This document shows positions 37,772-47,034 of a stretch of DNA of 64,000 nt, one piece after another. The stretch covers positions 186,001 through 250,000 of the forward strand of contig NZ_AP026769.1 of NCBI RefSeq assembly GCF_026000295.1, in the 5' to 3' direction. The notes below the pieces were generated by a model. The model was not told where the DNA came from, made no database searches, and saw nothing but the letters and a program-made list of their open reading frames with translations. Each line of letters opens with the position of its first letter. The stretch's first letter is position 1. Both the position numbers and the translations under genes were made by a program. The DNA is from Helicobacter suis HS1 (GTDB lineage Bacteria > Campylobacterota > Campylobacteria > Campylobacterales > Helicobacteraceae).

Positions 37772-38503
37772 ATGAACACCCATTTAGCACAATTAATCCA
37801 AATTTCTCAATTAGATAAAGACATGCAAGCCCTAGAACCTTTGATCAAAGCCAAACGCGCTGATCTAGATAAAACCATTGCTCTTAAGCATAAAAAACAA
37901 GCCGAGCTAACTTTGCTAGAAGAGGAAAAAGTGGCTTTGAATTTACAAATCCATAAAAACGAACAGATGTTACATGAAACCAATATTAAAGTTGATGGTA
38001 TCCAAAAAAAGATTTCTCAGGTTAAATCTGAGCGCGAACTGCGCTCTTTAGGGATTGAAGAGGACATCACTAAAGAAAGAGCCAACCAAGCCAATAAAGA
38101 AATCGAACGGCTGCAAAATGAAATTGAGCATAAAAATAAACAACAAGAATCAATTAGTACCGCTTTATTAGAACTAGAACAACAAGTTGGAGAACTAGAA
38201 AAAAAGGTAGAAACAGACACCGCAGAGCTCAAGGCGCGCCAACAGCAAATCTTGCAACAAAAACAAGAACTGACTTTAAAAATGGATCATAAACTCATCG
38301 CCTTTTATGAGCGGATTCGCCGCTGGGCGGGTAATACTTGCGTGGTTTCTGTGAAAAAACAAGCTTGTGGGGGGTGTTTTATCCGGATTAATGATCGCAC
38401 TTATGCAGAGATTTTAAACAGTAGCGATATTTTAACCTGCCCTCACTGTGGGCGGATTTTATATGTGGATTCACAGACCCAAGAACCTGTGAAAATCTCC
38501 TAA
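37772..38503 (+). CDS. Coiled-coil zinc-ribbon protein (HP0958-like, flagellar regulator)
   Basis: The 243-residue protein is almost entirely a long helical hairpin (about residues 10-175, heptads of Leu with Glu/Lys/Gln) followed by a C4 zinc ribbon, CGGCFIRI ... CPHCGRIL (about residues 198-225). In H. pylori the homologue is needed for flagella: it stabilises the sigma-54 factor RpoN and binds flagellin mRNA. ATG 37772 is chosen because the upstream in-frame extension is the end of the NIF3 gene in another frame. Confidence 0.88.
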   Translation: MNTHLAQLIQISQLDKDMQALEPLIKAKRADLDKTIALKHKKQAELTLLEEEKVALNLQIHKNEQMLHETNIKVDGIQKKISQVKSERELRSLGIEEDITKERANQANKEIERLQNEIEHKNKQQESISTALLELEQQVGELEKKVETDTAELKARQQQILQQKQELTLKMDHKLIAFYERIRRWAGNTCVVSVKKQACGGCFIRINDRTYAEILNSSDILTCPHCGRILYVDSQTQEPVKIS

Positions 38504-38524
38504 GGTTTTTTCGTTTTTAAACCG

Positions 38525-39673
38525 GTGTATTTTGCTTTACTTGCTTTAGGGCATATCTTAGCCATGCCCTTTTTGGGTTTGCTTAGCCTAAAGGATAAAT
38601 ACAAGCATTCGCTTAAGGCGCGTTTTTTAGCCAAAGGGCATGCTTTAGATTTTAAGCCTAGTTTGTGGTTTCATGCCTGCTCTTTTGGAGAGATCAAATC
38701 TTTAGAAACACTCTTAGAACACTTCACAACCACCCCTATTTTACTCACCACAACCACCCAAACTGGCTACGATCTAGCATGCAAAATTGCGAGTAATTAC
38801 CCTAAAATGCAGGTGCGTTTTTTACTTTTTGAGACCTTGTTGTACCTGTGGCAGAAAGATTTAGCCGGTTTAAAAGCCTTAGTAGTTACGGAGGCAGAAT
38901 TATGGTATAGCGTATTTGCCTTAGCCAAGAAAGTAGGAGCTAAAACCTTTTTGATTAATGCGCGTATTTCCTCGCGTTCTTACAAACGCTACCAACGATT
39001 TAAATGCTTTTATGCCCACCTCTTTAAACAAGTTGATTATATTTATGCCCAAAGTCTAATTGATGCACAACGGCTTAAATCCCTAGGGGCGATGCATATC
39101 TCTATATTCCCCAATCTAAAAATTTTTAATTTACCCCGCCTCTCTAAACACTATACTAAACCCTCTAACACTCTTTTTTTAGCCGCTAGCACCCACCCAA
39201 GCGAGGAAATTTTGATTTTAAAGGCCTTTTTAGCCCTTAAAGATATGCATTCTAAATTACTCATCGCCCCTAGACACCCCGAACGCTTTAAAGAAGTTAA
39301 AACGCTATTAGAGCATACAGCCGGCTTTACTTGTCTATCTAGCGGGCTTAATTGGAGTGAGCGCATTGTACTTTTAGATGTTTTGGGGGTTTTGAATGAT
39401 TTTTATGCTTTAGCAGATGTGGTGATTTTGGGTGGATCTTTTGTGCCACTAGGGGGGCATAATCCTATTGAACCTGCCTTTTTTAAAACTAAGCTTATTA
39501 CTGGACCTCATATTTTCAACCAAGAAGCCCTTTTTGCTTATGTGCAAAATTACACCAAAATAGAGGCTAAAGACTTAGTAAATACTCTAGCTACCCATGT
39601 ACTTTTAAAACCCAGCTATATCAATACGCAAGATCATAACTTAGAAGAATTAGTGCGAGAGATTCATGCTTGA
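38525..39673 (+). CDS. waaA: Kdo transferase
   Basis: The 382-residue enzyme adds Kdo to lipid A precursor at the inner membrane. It starts with a short hydrophobic anchor and has the GT30 features LWFHACSFGEIKSL, TTTQTGYDLA, VVTEAELWYS and, in the C-terminal domain, LAASTHPSEE and GGSFVPLGGHNPIEPAF. Start GTG 38525. Order between the zinc-ribbon and pseudouridine synthase genes agrees with H. pylori HP0957. Confidence 0.94.
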   Translation: MYFALLALGHILAMPFLGLLSLKDKYKHSLKARFLAKGHALDFKPSLWFHACSFGEIKSLETLLEHFTTTPILLTTTTQTGYDLACKIASNYPKMQVRFLLFETLLYLWQKDLAGLKALVVTEAELWYSVFALAKKVGAKTFLINARISSRSYKRYQRFKCFYAHLFKQVDYIYAQSLIDAQRLKSLGAMHISIFPNLKIFNLPRLSKHYTKPSNTLFLAASTHPSEEILILKAFLALKDMHSKLLIAPRHPERFKEVKTLLEHTAGFTCLSSGLNWSERIVLLDVLGVLNDFYALADVVILGGSFVPLGGHNPIEPAFFKTKLITGPHIFNQEALFAYVQNYTKIEAKDLVNTLATHVLLKPSYINTQDHNLEELVREIHA

Positions 39674-40418
39674 GGCCTATAAAATCTTAGCTAAAAACCT
39701 CAATATTTCTCACAAACAGGCTAAAAAATACATTGATATGGGATTAGTGAGTCTACAAGGGAAAAGACTAACCCTAGCGCGCCAAAAATTCCCCTTAGAT
39801 ACGCATTTTCATATCAAAGAGTGTTTAAAAACAGATGTACTGTATCAAGATCAAGAACTATTAGTTTTAAATAAAGCCACCCATATAGATAGCTACACCT
39901 TAGAAAGACAACACAAACCCTACAAACTCTTACACCGCCTAGACAAATCTACGAGTGGTCTTCTTTTACTCGCACAAGCTACATTTTACACAAAAGCTTT
40001 GCTTGCATTTAAGAAAAGAGAGGTTTATAAAGAGTATCTAGCTTTAATAGAGGGGATACTTAAGAGGCCAAAAACACTCACACAGCCCTTAAGTGTGCGT
40101 ACCAACCACATGCATTTTAATAAGGGTTTTGTAAAAACCTTTGTAGATTTAAAAGGCAAACCGGCCATTACACATCTTTATCCTATCTATCACACAAAGC
40201 AACAGACGCTTTTAAAAGTTGTGATTGAAACTGGAATCACCCACCAAATTAGAGCACATTTAAGCCATATAGGCCACCCCATTGTAGGCGATCTCATTTA
40301 TGGGGGATCGCCTAACCCTCACTTTTTTCTCCATGCTTATAAACTAGCACTTTTAGAGCACCACTTTAGCGCTCCCATTCCGCCCCATTTTAAGGAGTTT
40401 CATGAGTTATTGGAATGA
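39666..40418 (+). CDS. RluA-family RNA pseudouridine synthase
   Basis: The 250-residue enzyme has an N-terminal S4-like RNA-binding segment (LNISHKQAKKYIDMGLVSL), the catalytic motif HRLDKSTSGLLLLAQ with the nucleophile Asp (about residue 95), and the C-terminal ETGITHQIRAHLSHIGHPIV block. The target (rRNA or tRNA position) cannot be told. It overlaps waaA by 8 nt and lgt by 17 nt. Confidence 0.9.
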   Translation: MLEAYKILAKNLNISHKQAKKYIDMGLVSLQGKRLTLARQKFPLDTHFHIKECLKTDVLYQDQELLVLNKATHIDSYTLERQHKPYKLLHRLDKSTSGLLLLAQATFYTKALLAFKKREVYKEYLALIEGILKRPKTLTQPLSVRTNHMHFNKGFVKTFVDLKGKPAITHLYPIYHTKQQTLLKVVIETGITHQIRAHLSHIGHPIVGDLIYGGSPNPHFFLHAYKLALLEHHFSAPIPPHFKEFHELLE

Positions 40419-41253
40419 AATTTACACCCACTTTAGCCCTGTGGCTTTTACTTTCTTTAATATCCCTATTCATTGGTATGGTCTAGCCTATGTAGGGGCT
40501 TTATTACTAGCCCTTACTTTGGCCTTGCGGGCTTTAAAAACAGACCCTAAACGCTTTCCTATTTCCAAGGCTAATTTTGAAAGCTATTTTCTCTATGCAG
40601 AATTGGGGGTGATTTTAGGCGCAAGACTGGGTTATATTTTAATCTACGATCCAAATACGCTTTATTATCTCAAAGCCCCTTGGCAAATTTTTAACCCTTT
40701 TTATGAGGGGGAATTTATCGGTATTAGAGGCATGAGCTACCACGGAGGATTAATAGGCTTTTTAGTTGCCTCATGGATTTTTAGTAAGGTAAAAAGGCAA
40801 AATTTTTTAATTTATTTAGACCTTATTGCGGTGAGTTTACCTTTAGCCTATGTTTTGGGGCGTATTGGTAATTTTTTAAACCAAGAACTTTTTGGGCGCG
40901 TCGTACCTCCCGGGGATACTTTTGGAAAATCTATAGGCATTGTGGTTAATGGCGCTTTACGCTACCCTAGCCAGCTCATTGAAGCATTCTTAGAAGGGTT
41001 TTGCGTCTTTGTTGTGGTGCATTTAGCGCGCTCTTTTACAAAGGTACATGGCATGCTCATGGTGGTTTATGGATTTGCTTATGCGGTTGCGCGCTTTTGT
41101 GCTGAATATTACCGCGAGCCAGATGCCCAACTAGGTTATTACGCGGGACATTTAAGCATGGGACAACTGTTAAGCTTTGCTATGATAGCTGTTTCATCGC
41201 TTTTATGGCTCTATATTGCCCGCACCAATCCAACTCTTGCTAAATCTAGCTAA
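40402..41253 (+). CDS. lgt: Prolipoprotein diacylglyceryl transferase
   Basis: The 283-residue inner-membrane enzyme attaches diacylglycerol to the lipobox Cys of lipoproteins. About seven membrane segments and the Lgt signature are visible: RGMSYHGGLIG (His), then the phosphatidylglycerol-binding GRIGNFLNQELFG. The lipoproteins at 2.5-3.8 kb and 62 kb depend on it. It ends the gpsA-lgt run. Confidence 0.95.
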   Translation: MSYWNEIYTHFSPVAFTFFNIPIHWYGLAYVGALLLALTLALRALKTDPKRFPISKANFESYFLYAELGVILGARLGYILIYDPNTLYYLKAPWQIFNPFYEGEFIGIRGMSYHGGLIGFLVASWIFSKVKRQNFLIYLDLIAVSLPLAYVLGRIGNFLNQELFGRVVPPGDTFGKSIGIVVNGALRYPSQLIEAFLEGFCVFVVVHLARSFTKVHGMLMVVYGFAYAVARFCAEYYREPDAQLGYYAGHLSMGQLLSFAMIAVSSLLWLYIARTNPTLAKSS

Positions 41254-41259
41254 TTGCGC

Positions 41260-41265
41260 TAAAAT
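41260..41265 (+). promoter_or_regulatory. Probable -10 element of nikR
   Basis: TAAAAT at 41260-41265 with GC following and a 42-nt leader to nikR. No clear palindromic NikR operator could be picked out by eye. Confidence 0.4.
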
Positions 41266-41307
41266 GCGGGCTTAATCTTAAAACGAGGGTTACATGGAAA
41301 GGATGAC

Positions 41308-41757
41308 ATGGAACATAGAGAAGATGCCATTATCAGGTTTTCCGTCTCTTTGCAACAAAATCTTTTAGACGAGTTAGATAACCGCATTATTAGAAATGGT
41401 TATTCTTCTCGTTCAGAATTAGTGCGGGATATGATCCGCGAGCGGCTGGTGGAGGATAGTTGGTCTAAGGAACAAACATCTGAGGTAAATGGCGGCTTAA
41501 CAGTGGCTGTGCTGGTGATTATTTATGATCACCACCAACGCGAACTGAACCAAAGAATGATTGATATCCAGCATGAAAGCCATATTAGTATTTTGTGTAC
41601 TACCCATGTGCATCTAAATGCTAATAATTGCTTAGAGACTATTATTTTAAGAGGCAAACCGGCAGACATCATGCATTTACATTTAGAAATTGGAGGATTA
41701 AAGGGCGTGAAATTTTCCAAGCTCACCAAAGCCTCTAGTTTTGAGCAAAATACTTAG
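41308..41757 (+). CDS. nikR: Nickel-responsive regulator NikR
   Basis: The 149-residue protein has an N-terminal ribbon-helix-helix domain ([34 protein letters not shown]) and a C-terminal ACT-type nickel-binding domain with DHHQRELNQ, the HVHLN His pair and NNCLE Cys, the nickel ligands of H. pylori NikR. NikR controls urease, nickel uptake and ferric uptake genes. It is followed 8 nt later by nadD on the same strand, as in H. pylori HP1338-HP1337. The Czn pump nearby exports the same metal. Confidence 0.97.
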   Translation: MEHREDAIIRFSVSLQQNLLDELDNRIIRNGYSSRSELVRDMIRERLVEDSWSKEQTSEVNGGLTVAVLVIIYDHHQRELNQRMIDIQHESHISILCTTHVHLNANNCLETIILRGKPADIMHLHLEIGGLKGVKFSKLTKASSFEQNT

Positions 41758-41765
41758 GTTGGCCT

Positions 41766-42344
41766 GTGGATATTGCTTTATATGGTGGGAGTTTTGATCC
41801 GCCTCACATCGCCCATTTAGAAGTCATTTATCAGGCCCTAGAAACTTTAAAAGTAGATCGGCTTTTTGTGCTGGTGGCCTATCAAAATCCTTTTAAAAAA
41901 AGCCCATGCTTCGCTCCTAATCAGCGCTTGTTATGGATGCAAGAACTCTTAAAAGATGTAGCTAAAGTAAAAGTCCATGATTTTGAAATCAAACAAAAAA
42001 GGCCAGTGCCTAGTATTGAGAGTGTGCGCTATTTTTACCAAAAATTCACCCCCAATAAACTTTACTTTGTAATCGGTGCGGATAATGTAGCAGGGTTAGC
42101 GCTTTGGGAGGGATATACAGAATTAAAAGAGCTGGTAGAATTTGTTGTTGTGGAGCGTAAGGGCTATTGTTTAAACCCGCCCCCTGATTTTAAATACACA
42201 CCTATGTCCTTAGAACACATTACCTGCCCTATTTCATCTAGTAAAATTAGAGAATTATTACACAAACACCAAATCCCACAGCATCTACCCCACATGCTAC
42301 AAAACCGCGTATTGCAAACCTTTAAGGAAACCCATGCCTACTAG
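41766..42344 (+). CDS. nadD: Nicotinate-nucleotide adenylyltransferase
   Basis: The 192-residue enzyme makes NaAD from NaMN and ATP in NAD synthesis. The nucleotidyltransferase motif YGGSFDPPHIAHLEV at the start and ISSSKIRELL near the end (ISSTxIR type) are clear, as is VIGADNVAGL. Start GTG 41766. It overlaps rsfS by 11 nt. Confidence 0.94.
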   Translation: MDIALYGGSFDPPHIAHLEVIYQALETLKVDRLFVLVAYQNPFKKSPCFAPNQRLLWMQELLKDVAKVKVHDFEIKQKRPVPSIESVRYFYQKFTPNKLYFVIGADNVAGLALWEGYTELKELVEFVVVERKGYCLNPPPDFKYTPMSLEHITCPISSSKIRELLHKHQIPQHLPHMLQNRVLQTFKETHAY

Positions 42345-42660
42345 AATTGCTAGAATTGCCACCCTTTTAGAGGATAAAAAAGCCACAGATATTGTAGTTT
42401 TTGATCTATGCCAACAAAATTACATTACAGATTATGTCATCATCGCCACCGCGCTAGTGGGCAAACATGCTCTATCTCTTTTAGATCATTTAAAAACAAA
42501 TCTTAAACCTCTGGGTGAAAAGTTTTATGCTATAGATGCTGAAAATGAGGAGTGGATCATTCTTGATTTAGGCGATTTGATCATCCATGTCTTTACAGAG
42601 GTGTATCGGAAGCGCTTTGATCTAGAGGGCTTTTTAAAAACCTATAATAACCCCACTTGA
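42334..42660 (+). CDS. rsfS: Ribosomal silencing factor
   Basis: RsfS (108 residues) binds ribosomal protein L14 and blocks subunit joining in starvation. The family blocks DIVVFDLCQQNYITDYVIIA and WIILDLGDLIIHVF are clear. It starts within nadD and overlaps the miaA start by 4 nt, giving a compact nikR-nadD-rsfS-miaA run. Confidence 0.93.
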   Translation: MPTRIARIATLLEDKKATDIVVFDLCQQNYITDYVIIATALVGKHALSLLDHLKTNLKPLGEKFYAIDAENEEWIILDLGDLIIHVFTEVYRKRFDLEGFLKTYNNPT

Positions 42661-43550
42661 TACCCACCCTCCTAGCTATCATTGGCCCTAGTAGCAGTGG
42701 TAAGAGTGATTTAGCTTTAGAGTTAGCACAAATTTTAGATGCTGAAATTGTCTCTTTGGATTCTTTAAGTGTGTATCAAGAAATTAACATTGCAGCGGCC
42801 AAACCGAGTTTAGAAAATTTGGCCTGTATTAAACACTATGGTATTGATATTTTAAGAATCGATCAAAAGAACAACGCCCAAGTTTTTAAACAAGAGGTAC
42901 AAAGGGCTATAGCCACTACAACTAAAAAAAAGCTTTTGCTAGTGGGGGGGAGTTCTTTTTATCTAAAAGCACTTATAGACGGGTTAAGCCCCATGCCTAT
43001 ATTAAACAAGCAGCAAGAACAAGAAATTCAAAGACAAATTGCCAAGATAGATCACCCCCATGCCTTTTTAGCACGCATCGATTCAGACTATGCCTCTTAT
43101 GTTAAAGATACTTACCGCATCACACAGGGGCTTAAAATTTATTTAACAACCCACATGCCCCCCAGTGCCTATTTTAAAGCCCATCCTAAAATTCCTTTTA
43201 AATACCCTATTCAAGTTTATGGGCTCTGTATGGATAAAACTAAATTACACGCTAATATCGCTAAACGCACTAAGACCATGCTTAATCAGGGCATAGTAGA
43301 GGAAATTAAAGGCTTAGCAGATAAATATGGCACTAAACACCAACCTTTTAAGGCCATTGGGCCTAAAGAATGCTTGCAATATCTTAGAGGCGAATTATCC
43401 TATCAAGAACTCTATGAGATGATTTATACACACACCTGCCAGCTAGCCAAACGGCAAATGACCTTTAACCGCTCCCAATTTAAAGAGGCGATCTTTTTAG
43501 ACAAAGAACATTTAAAACAAGAAATCCTTAAACAACTTAGTGTTTTCTAA
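42657..43550 (+). CDS. miaA: tRNA dimethylallyltransferase
   Basis: The 297-residue enzyme adds the isoprenoid group to A37 of UNN-reading tRNAs, using dimethylallyl diphosphate that derives from the MEP pathway (dxs at 10.4 kb). P-loop GPSSSGKSDLALELA lies at the start, then VSLDSLSVY and LLVGGSSFYLKALIDG. Start TTG 42657. Its end overlaps the end of the convergent carbonic anhydrase gene by 14 nt. Confidence 0.95.
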   Translation: MIPTLLAIIGPSSSGKSDLALELAQILDAEIVSLDSLSVYQEINIAAAKPSLENLACIKHYGIDILRIDQKNNAQVFKQEVQRAIATTTKKKLLLVGGSSFYLKALIDGLSPMPILNKQQEQEIQRQIAKIDHPHAFLARIDSDYASYVKDTYRITQGLKIYLTTHMPPSAYFKAHPKIPFKYPIQVYGLCMDKTKLHANIAKRTKTMLNQGIVEEIKGLADKYGTKHQPFKAIGPKECLQYLRGELSYQELYEMIYTHTCQLAKRQMTFNRSQFKEAIFLDKEHLKQEILKQLSVF

Positions 43551-44277
43551 TCACAGCAAAGCTTTTAACAATGACGCTATTGTAATCCTTTTGAATCGGG
43601 CGTTGGTTAGTTTTGTGATACATGATTTTTTTAATTGTTTCAAATTGTTTAGGTGAAAAACTAATCGTCTCTTCAATAATAAACCAAGAAACCCCCTCTG
43701 TGCAAGGAGGCGTGGTTAATGATCCATTAAAATGGTAGTAGTGGATCGTTGTAGGTAGTAGGGTTTTTAAGGCTAGAGTTTGGGGTGGGGTTTTATGGTT
43801 GTAGGCATTAAAAAGAGGGGTGAAAAAGGGGTTTTCTTGCCCTATTTTAAATCCAATCCCTATTACCAACAAACGCCCCTCGCTATCTTGGTGTACTAAA
43901 TGCATGCTTAAAGGTTGGTGCTTACCACGAATGGCAAATTCCATAGGCAGATGGAAGTGTAGATTAATCAAATAATACTCATGATCGCGGTATACAATAG
44001 AGTTAGTAGGGTGGTTAAATTGGGCTATAAGGGTGTTATGAGAATAAGCAATAGTTGAGGGCTTGAGATCGTGGTATGTAAAAATTATATTTTCTTGACC
44101 AGAGGCATTGTAGTAATGTTGGATATTAATAGGAGACTGGCTTTTACCCGTTTTACAAATTGCATAGTCTTTGTGTAATTTATCCCATTGCTTGGCACCT
44201 GTGTGTTTTTCATAACTCCAATGCGTAGCAGAAAGTAAACTTAAAAGTAAGAAACTTAAAATAGAAAATAATCGCAT
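43537..44277 (-). CDS. Periplasmic alpha-carbonic anhydrase
   Basis: The 246-residue enzyme has a signal peptide (MRLFSILSFLLLSLLSA) and the alpha-CA blocks CKTGKSQSPINI, LINLHFHLPMEF (zinc His pair), LSMHLVHQDSEGRLLVIGIG (third His), and NGSLTTPPCTEGVSWFI. It buffers the periplasm in acid by hydrating CO2 from urease. The ATG at 44277 is chosen because GGAGG is 5 nt upstream; in-frame ATGs further upstream lack a site. It closely follows the H. pylori HP1186 pattern. Confidence 0.94.
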   Translation of the reverse strand: MRLFSILSFLLLSLLSATHWSYEKHTGAKQWDKLHKDYAICKTGKSQSPINIQHYYNASGQENIIFTYHDLKPSTIAYSHNTLIAQFNHPTNSIVYRDHEYYLINLHFHLPMEFAIRGKHQPLSMHLVHQDSEGRLLVIGIGFKIGQENPFFTPLFNAYNHKTPPQTLALKTLLPTTIHYYHFNGSLTTPPCTEGVSWFIIEETISFSPKQFETIKKIMYHKTNQRPIQKDYNSVIVKSFAVIRKH

Positions 44278-44341
44278 CATCTCCTCCATAAGCATTTTCA
44301 AAAAACTCAATTAGAATAAATGCATTTAAAGCAGACCCTAC

Positions 44342-44359
44342 CCCCTAAAATTTTAGGGG
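44342..44359. repeat. Perfect 18-bp palindrome
   Basis: CCCCTAAAATTTTAGGGG sits between the stop of the alpha/beta hydrolase gene and the carbonic anhydrase gene. It has no T-run on the minus strand, so a terminator is unproven; it may be a protein-binding or attenuating element. Confidence 0.4.
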
Positions 44360-44360
44360 C

Positions 44361-45338
44361 TTAAGTTTGGATATGGGTCGCGCCTTTGACTAAAAATAAT
44401 TCCTTGTTTTGAGTGCCCGTTGCATTTTTAAAGACCTCTTGGGTCATATATAAACTATCTGCTTTATCCCCTGCTACCATTAAGTGCGGTTGGTTAATTA
44501 AATCTACATTTGTGTTGGCATCAAATCCCATTAAATCTATCAAACTACTCACCGTGTAATTGCTCTGTGAATGGAGGTGAAAATGGGTTTTAGCGTAATA
44601 TTCATAGCCCTCCCTATATAAATCAAAGGGTAATTTCGCAACCTGTTCTTCTGTCATATTAGCTGCAAACGACGGGGTGTATTTCACCTCGCCCCCTGCT
44701 GCCTCTTGTGCTCTAGCTTCTGAGGCTTCTTTTAAGCGCTCTTGTATCGTGTCTTTTTGGGTGTTTAAATAGCCGTTGCGTCTTACCTCTCCGGAATTAA
44801 ACATGCTAATCGTGGCTATTGCTTTAAATCTTTTATCTGTCTGGGCTACCTTAATCGCATAGCCCCCACCCCCACAAATGCCAAGCAAACCTAAACGATG
44901 CGCATCTACACCTTTAAAATGTGAAATAAAATCTGCGGCTGCTCTAATATCTTCCATGCGATTGGCTGGTTTATCCACATAGCGAGGCATCCCCCCACTG
45001 CCTCCTTGATAGGCCGCATCAAAAGCAATGGTTACATACCCGGATTCGGCCAACTTTTGCGCATAAAGCCCAGCTACCTGCTCTTTAACCCCTCCATTAG
45101 GATGAGCTACTACAATAGCGGGGTATTTTTTATGGGTATTGAAGTTAGCCGGCGTGTAGACATTGGCCACAACTTTTACCCCATTGGCTTTATAGTGCAC
45201 GGCGTGTACTTGCACCTTTCCTTTAATATTTTCAGTAATAGCCCCTTCATAGGTAAATGTAAAAGGGTTTTTTCTATAATCAGCCCCCATAGCCACACCT
45301 CCGATTAAAATGGCGCTTATTAATAATCTACTAAACAT
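44361..45338 (-). CDS. Secreted alpha/beta hydrolase (dienelactone hydrolase-like), shortened C-terminus
   Basis: The 325-residue protein has a signal peptide ending near VAMGA. It shows the fold blocks AIVVAHPNGGVKEQ, FDAAYQGGSGG and the nucleophile elbow LLGICGGGGYA, with Cys in place of the usual Ser, as in dienelactone hydrolases. The catalytic His block GATHIQT is at the very end: the protein stops right after it, about 25 residues shorter than I expect for this family. Whether this is truncation or a true short form is not clear. An 18-bp palindrome follows directly. Substrate unknown. Confidence 0.75.
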   Translation of the reverse strand: MFSRLLISAILIGGVAMGADYRKNPFTFTYEGAITENIKGKVQVHAVHYKANGVKVVANVYTPANFNTHKKYPAIVVAHPNGGVKEQVAGLYAQKLAESGYVTIAFDAAYQGGSGGMPRYVDKPANRMEDIRAAADFISHFKGVDAHRLGLLGICGGGGYAIKVAQTDKRFKAIATISMFNSGEVRRNGYLNTQKDTIQERLKEASEARAQEAAGGEVKYTPSFAANMTEEQVAKLPFDLYREGYEYYAKTHFHLHSQSNYTVSSLIDLMGFDANTNVDLINQPHLMVAGDKADSLYMTQEVFKNATGTQNKELFLVKGATHIQT

Positions 45339-45497
45339 TTTTTACCTTTATCAAAATATAGCCGTTAAACACCAGAAAATTAAGGAATGTGCACCAGTTA
45401 AAAACATGGAGTAACATGGCATGTTTTAGACATACACTTTAAAATCACCAATTATTAAGAAAAATACCAAAAGCTTTTAAGACTCTCCGGCAGAAAT

Positions 45498-45740
45498 CCC
45501 ACTCGTCTTTAGCGGGTGGGATGAATGCCACTAATTTGTGGTATAATGTCCCCATACATTCGTATCTACGGCAGGAAGTGTCGGAAGTTACGCCTTTGGA
45601 GATATGATGTGTGAGACCTGTAGGGAATGCGTTGGAGCTCAAACTCTGTAAAATCCCTACTATAGGGACACAGAGTGAGAACCAAACTCTCCCTACGGGC
45701 AACATCAGCCTAGGAAGCCCAAATGTCTTTAGCATTTGGG
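45498..45740 (+). mobile_element. IS200/IS605-type right-end / omegaRNA-like remnant without transposase
   Basis: Two hairpins 220 bp apart share the same 7-nt loop TCTTTAG: CCCACTCG/CGGGTGGG at 45498-45520 and CCCAAATG/CATTTGGG at 45718-45740. The latter is preceded by GGAA and followed by CACTTCAC. The form GAAGCCC-stem-TTTAG-stem-GGGC is typical of IS605-family tnpB right ends, where it is the 3' end of the guide RNA. No tnpA or tnpB is present. The element lies at the 3' end of the Hof porin gene and supplies its stop codon. The 45341-45497 gap holds no gene. Confidence 0.55.
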
Positions 45741-46904
45741 CACTTCACTAGCACTCCCCCATCCGCCCGCATACATACTATTACCTCCCATTAACACCCC
45801 AGCCGGGTTACCCATGTTGCCCACATAAGCATTAGTATTGCCAAAGTTTTTATAAAAGGTGCCAACCAAATAAAAGTTATTGTAATCAAAACGCTGGCGG
45901 ATAATTAAGCTTTGGCCATTTGCAGTAACGGGTCTATCGTATTTATAAATGGGTGCACCGCTACTATTAACCACCATCCAAGGCTCATAAACCGGAAAGA
46001 AAGCAATAAGGCGGGTTTGGGAACGAAAGCCTTTTTCAGAAAAGTTAGGATCGCTATCCCAGACCAAACTAAAACCCGGTGCGTTAAACATTTTGGGCGA
46101 AAAATAGTAGAAAAATTCGGCTAAAAGCTTATGTTTGTTATAGATTAAGCGGAGCGCATGCGTACCATAAGAAAGCTGATAACCATGGTGAGTCCAGCCA
46201 CCTTGTGCGTTTTTACTCCAGTTGCCACTATAAGAAGTACGGGGTGCATACCAGTTGATCAAAAACCCGCCACCTGCAATAGCCCGCCCAAAAGAGCTAA
46301 ACCAGATAAGGCGGGTGTGTTTGTATTCTCCAAAAACTTCAAAACCCTGAGTTTTTCCGCTTCTATAGGGCATAGTAGAGGTGTAGCGCCCTCCTTTAAT
46401 TCCAAAGAAATCTTTATATTTATACTCAATGAAAGCATCGCTAAATATGTAAGTTTTGGCTAGGCTGCGCTCCTTGCCATTTGCCGTTACGATGTCATCT
46501 TCAGAAAAAATATTAGAAGCCCCGCCTAAATACCCGTCATAAAACCCGTAGTAATCATAAATCTTACTTCCTCCATGCAATTTACGGGTACTATCAAAAA
46601 AGACCCCACCTGCCATGCCCCCAATCCCAACTTTTAAGCTATGGCTGTCTAATTTTTTAGGCAATAGATTAAAATCTACATTTAAAAAGCCTGAAACTGT
46701 GCCATATTGTTGCATGGGATAAATCCCTTTGTTGCGATTCATAGGTGCTTGATTAAAGCCCACTTGAGAGGCCTGTTCAGCCTTACCCCCGATTTTATAA
46801 TCAAATGCTTTAAGAGAGGGGGCAAAAAACCAGAAATTCCCTAAAAAGATGAAAGTTAGAAGAACAAATTTAGTCGCTACACTTGAGAAAGGAGAATTTT
46901 GCAT
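45729..46904 (-). pseudogene. Hof-family outer-membrane protein truncated at its C-terminus
   Basis: The gene encodes a porin-like protein with a signal peptide (KFVLLTFIFLGNFWFFAPSL then AFDYKIGGK). Body blocks typical of the Helicobacter Hof family include YDGYLGGASNIFS, DAFIEYKYKDFFGIKGGRYT, TQGFEVFGEY and FYLVGTFYKNFGNTNAYVGN. The protein ends GGWGSASEVPKC, with no beta-strand ending in Phe/Tyr. The last few codons lie in the IS605-like end, so roughly 80-100 C-terminal residues, including the insertion signal, are lost. This makes it a likely nonfunctional porin. Confidence 0.75.
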
Positions 46905-46919
46905 CCAATTCCTTTAGGC

Positions 46920-47034
46920 TTAAGGTCCTGCACCGGAGCTAGCGGTGTTTTCTAAAAATCCGGTTGCATAAAGGACAAAATGAGTTAAGTAAGTTTTTTG
47001 GTTTGTGGTAGCAAAATGTGTAGCGTATCGCGTA
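46920..47034 (-). pseudogene. 3' remnant of an unidentified gene
   Basis: On the minus strand this reads DTRYATHFATTNQKTYLTHF and on to LENTASSGAGP before a stop at 46920. It is joined upstream to a copied lactonase segment (47035-47243) in the same frame, but nothing in it looks like a metallo-beta-lactamase. I take it to be the tail of a separate gene whose 5' part was overwritten. Function unknown. Confidence 0.35.

Noticed and set aside
41254-41307. NikR operator upstream of nikR
   Set aside because: No convincing dyad with the expected half-sites could be found in the 54-bp gap.
44342-44359. Palindrome as an intrinsic terminator
   Set aside because: No U-run follows on the minus strand; only the palindrome itself is reported.
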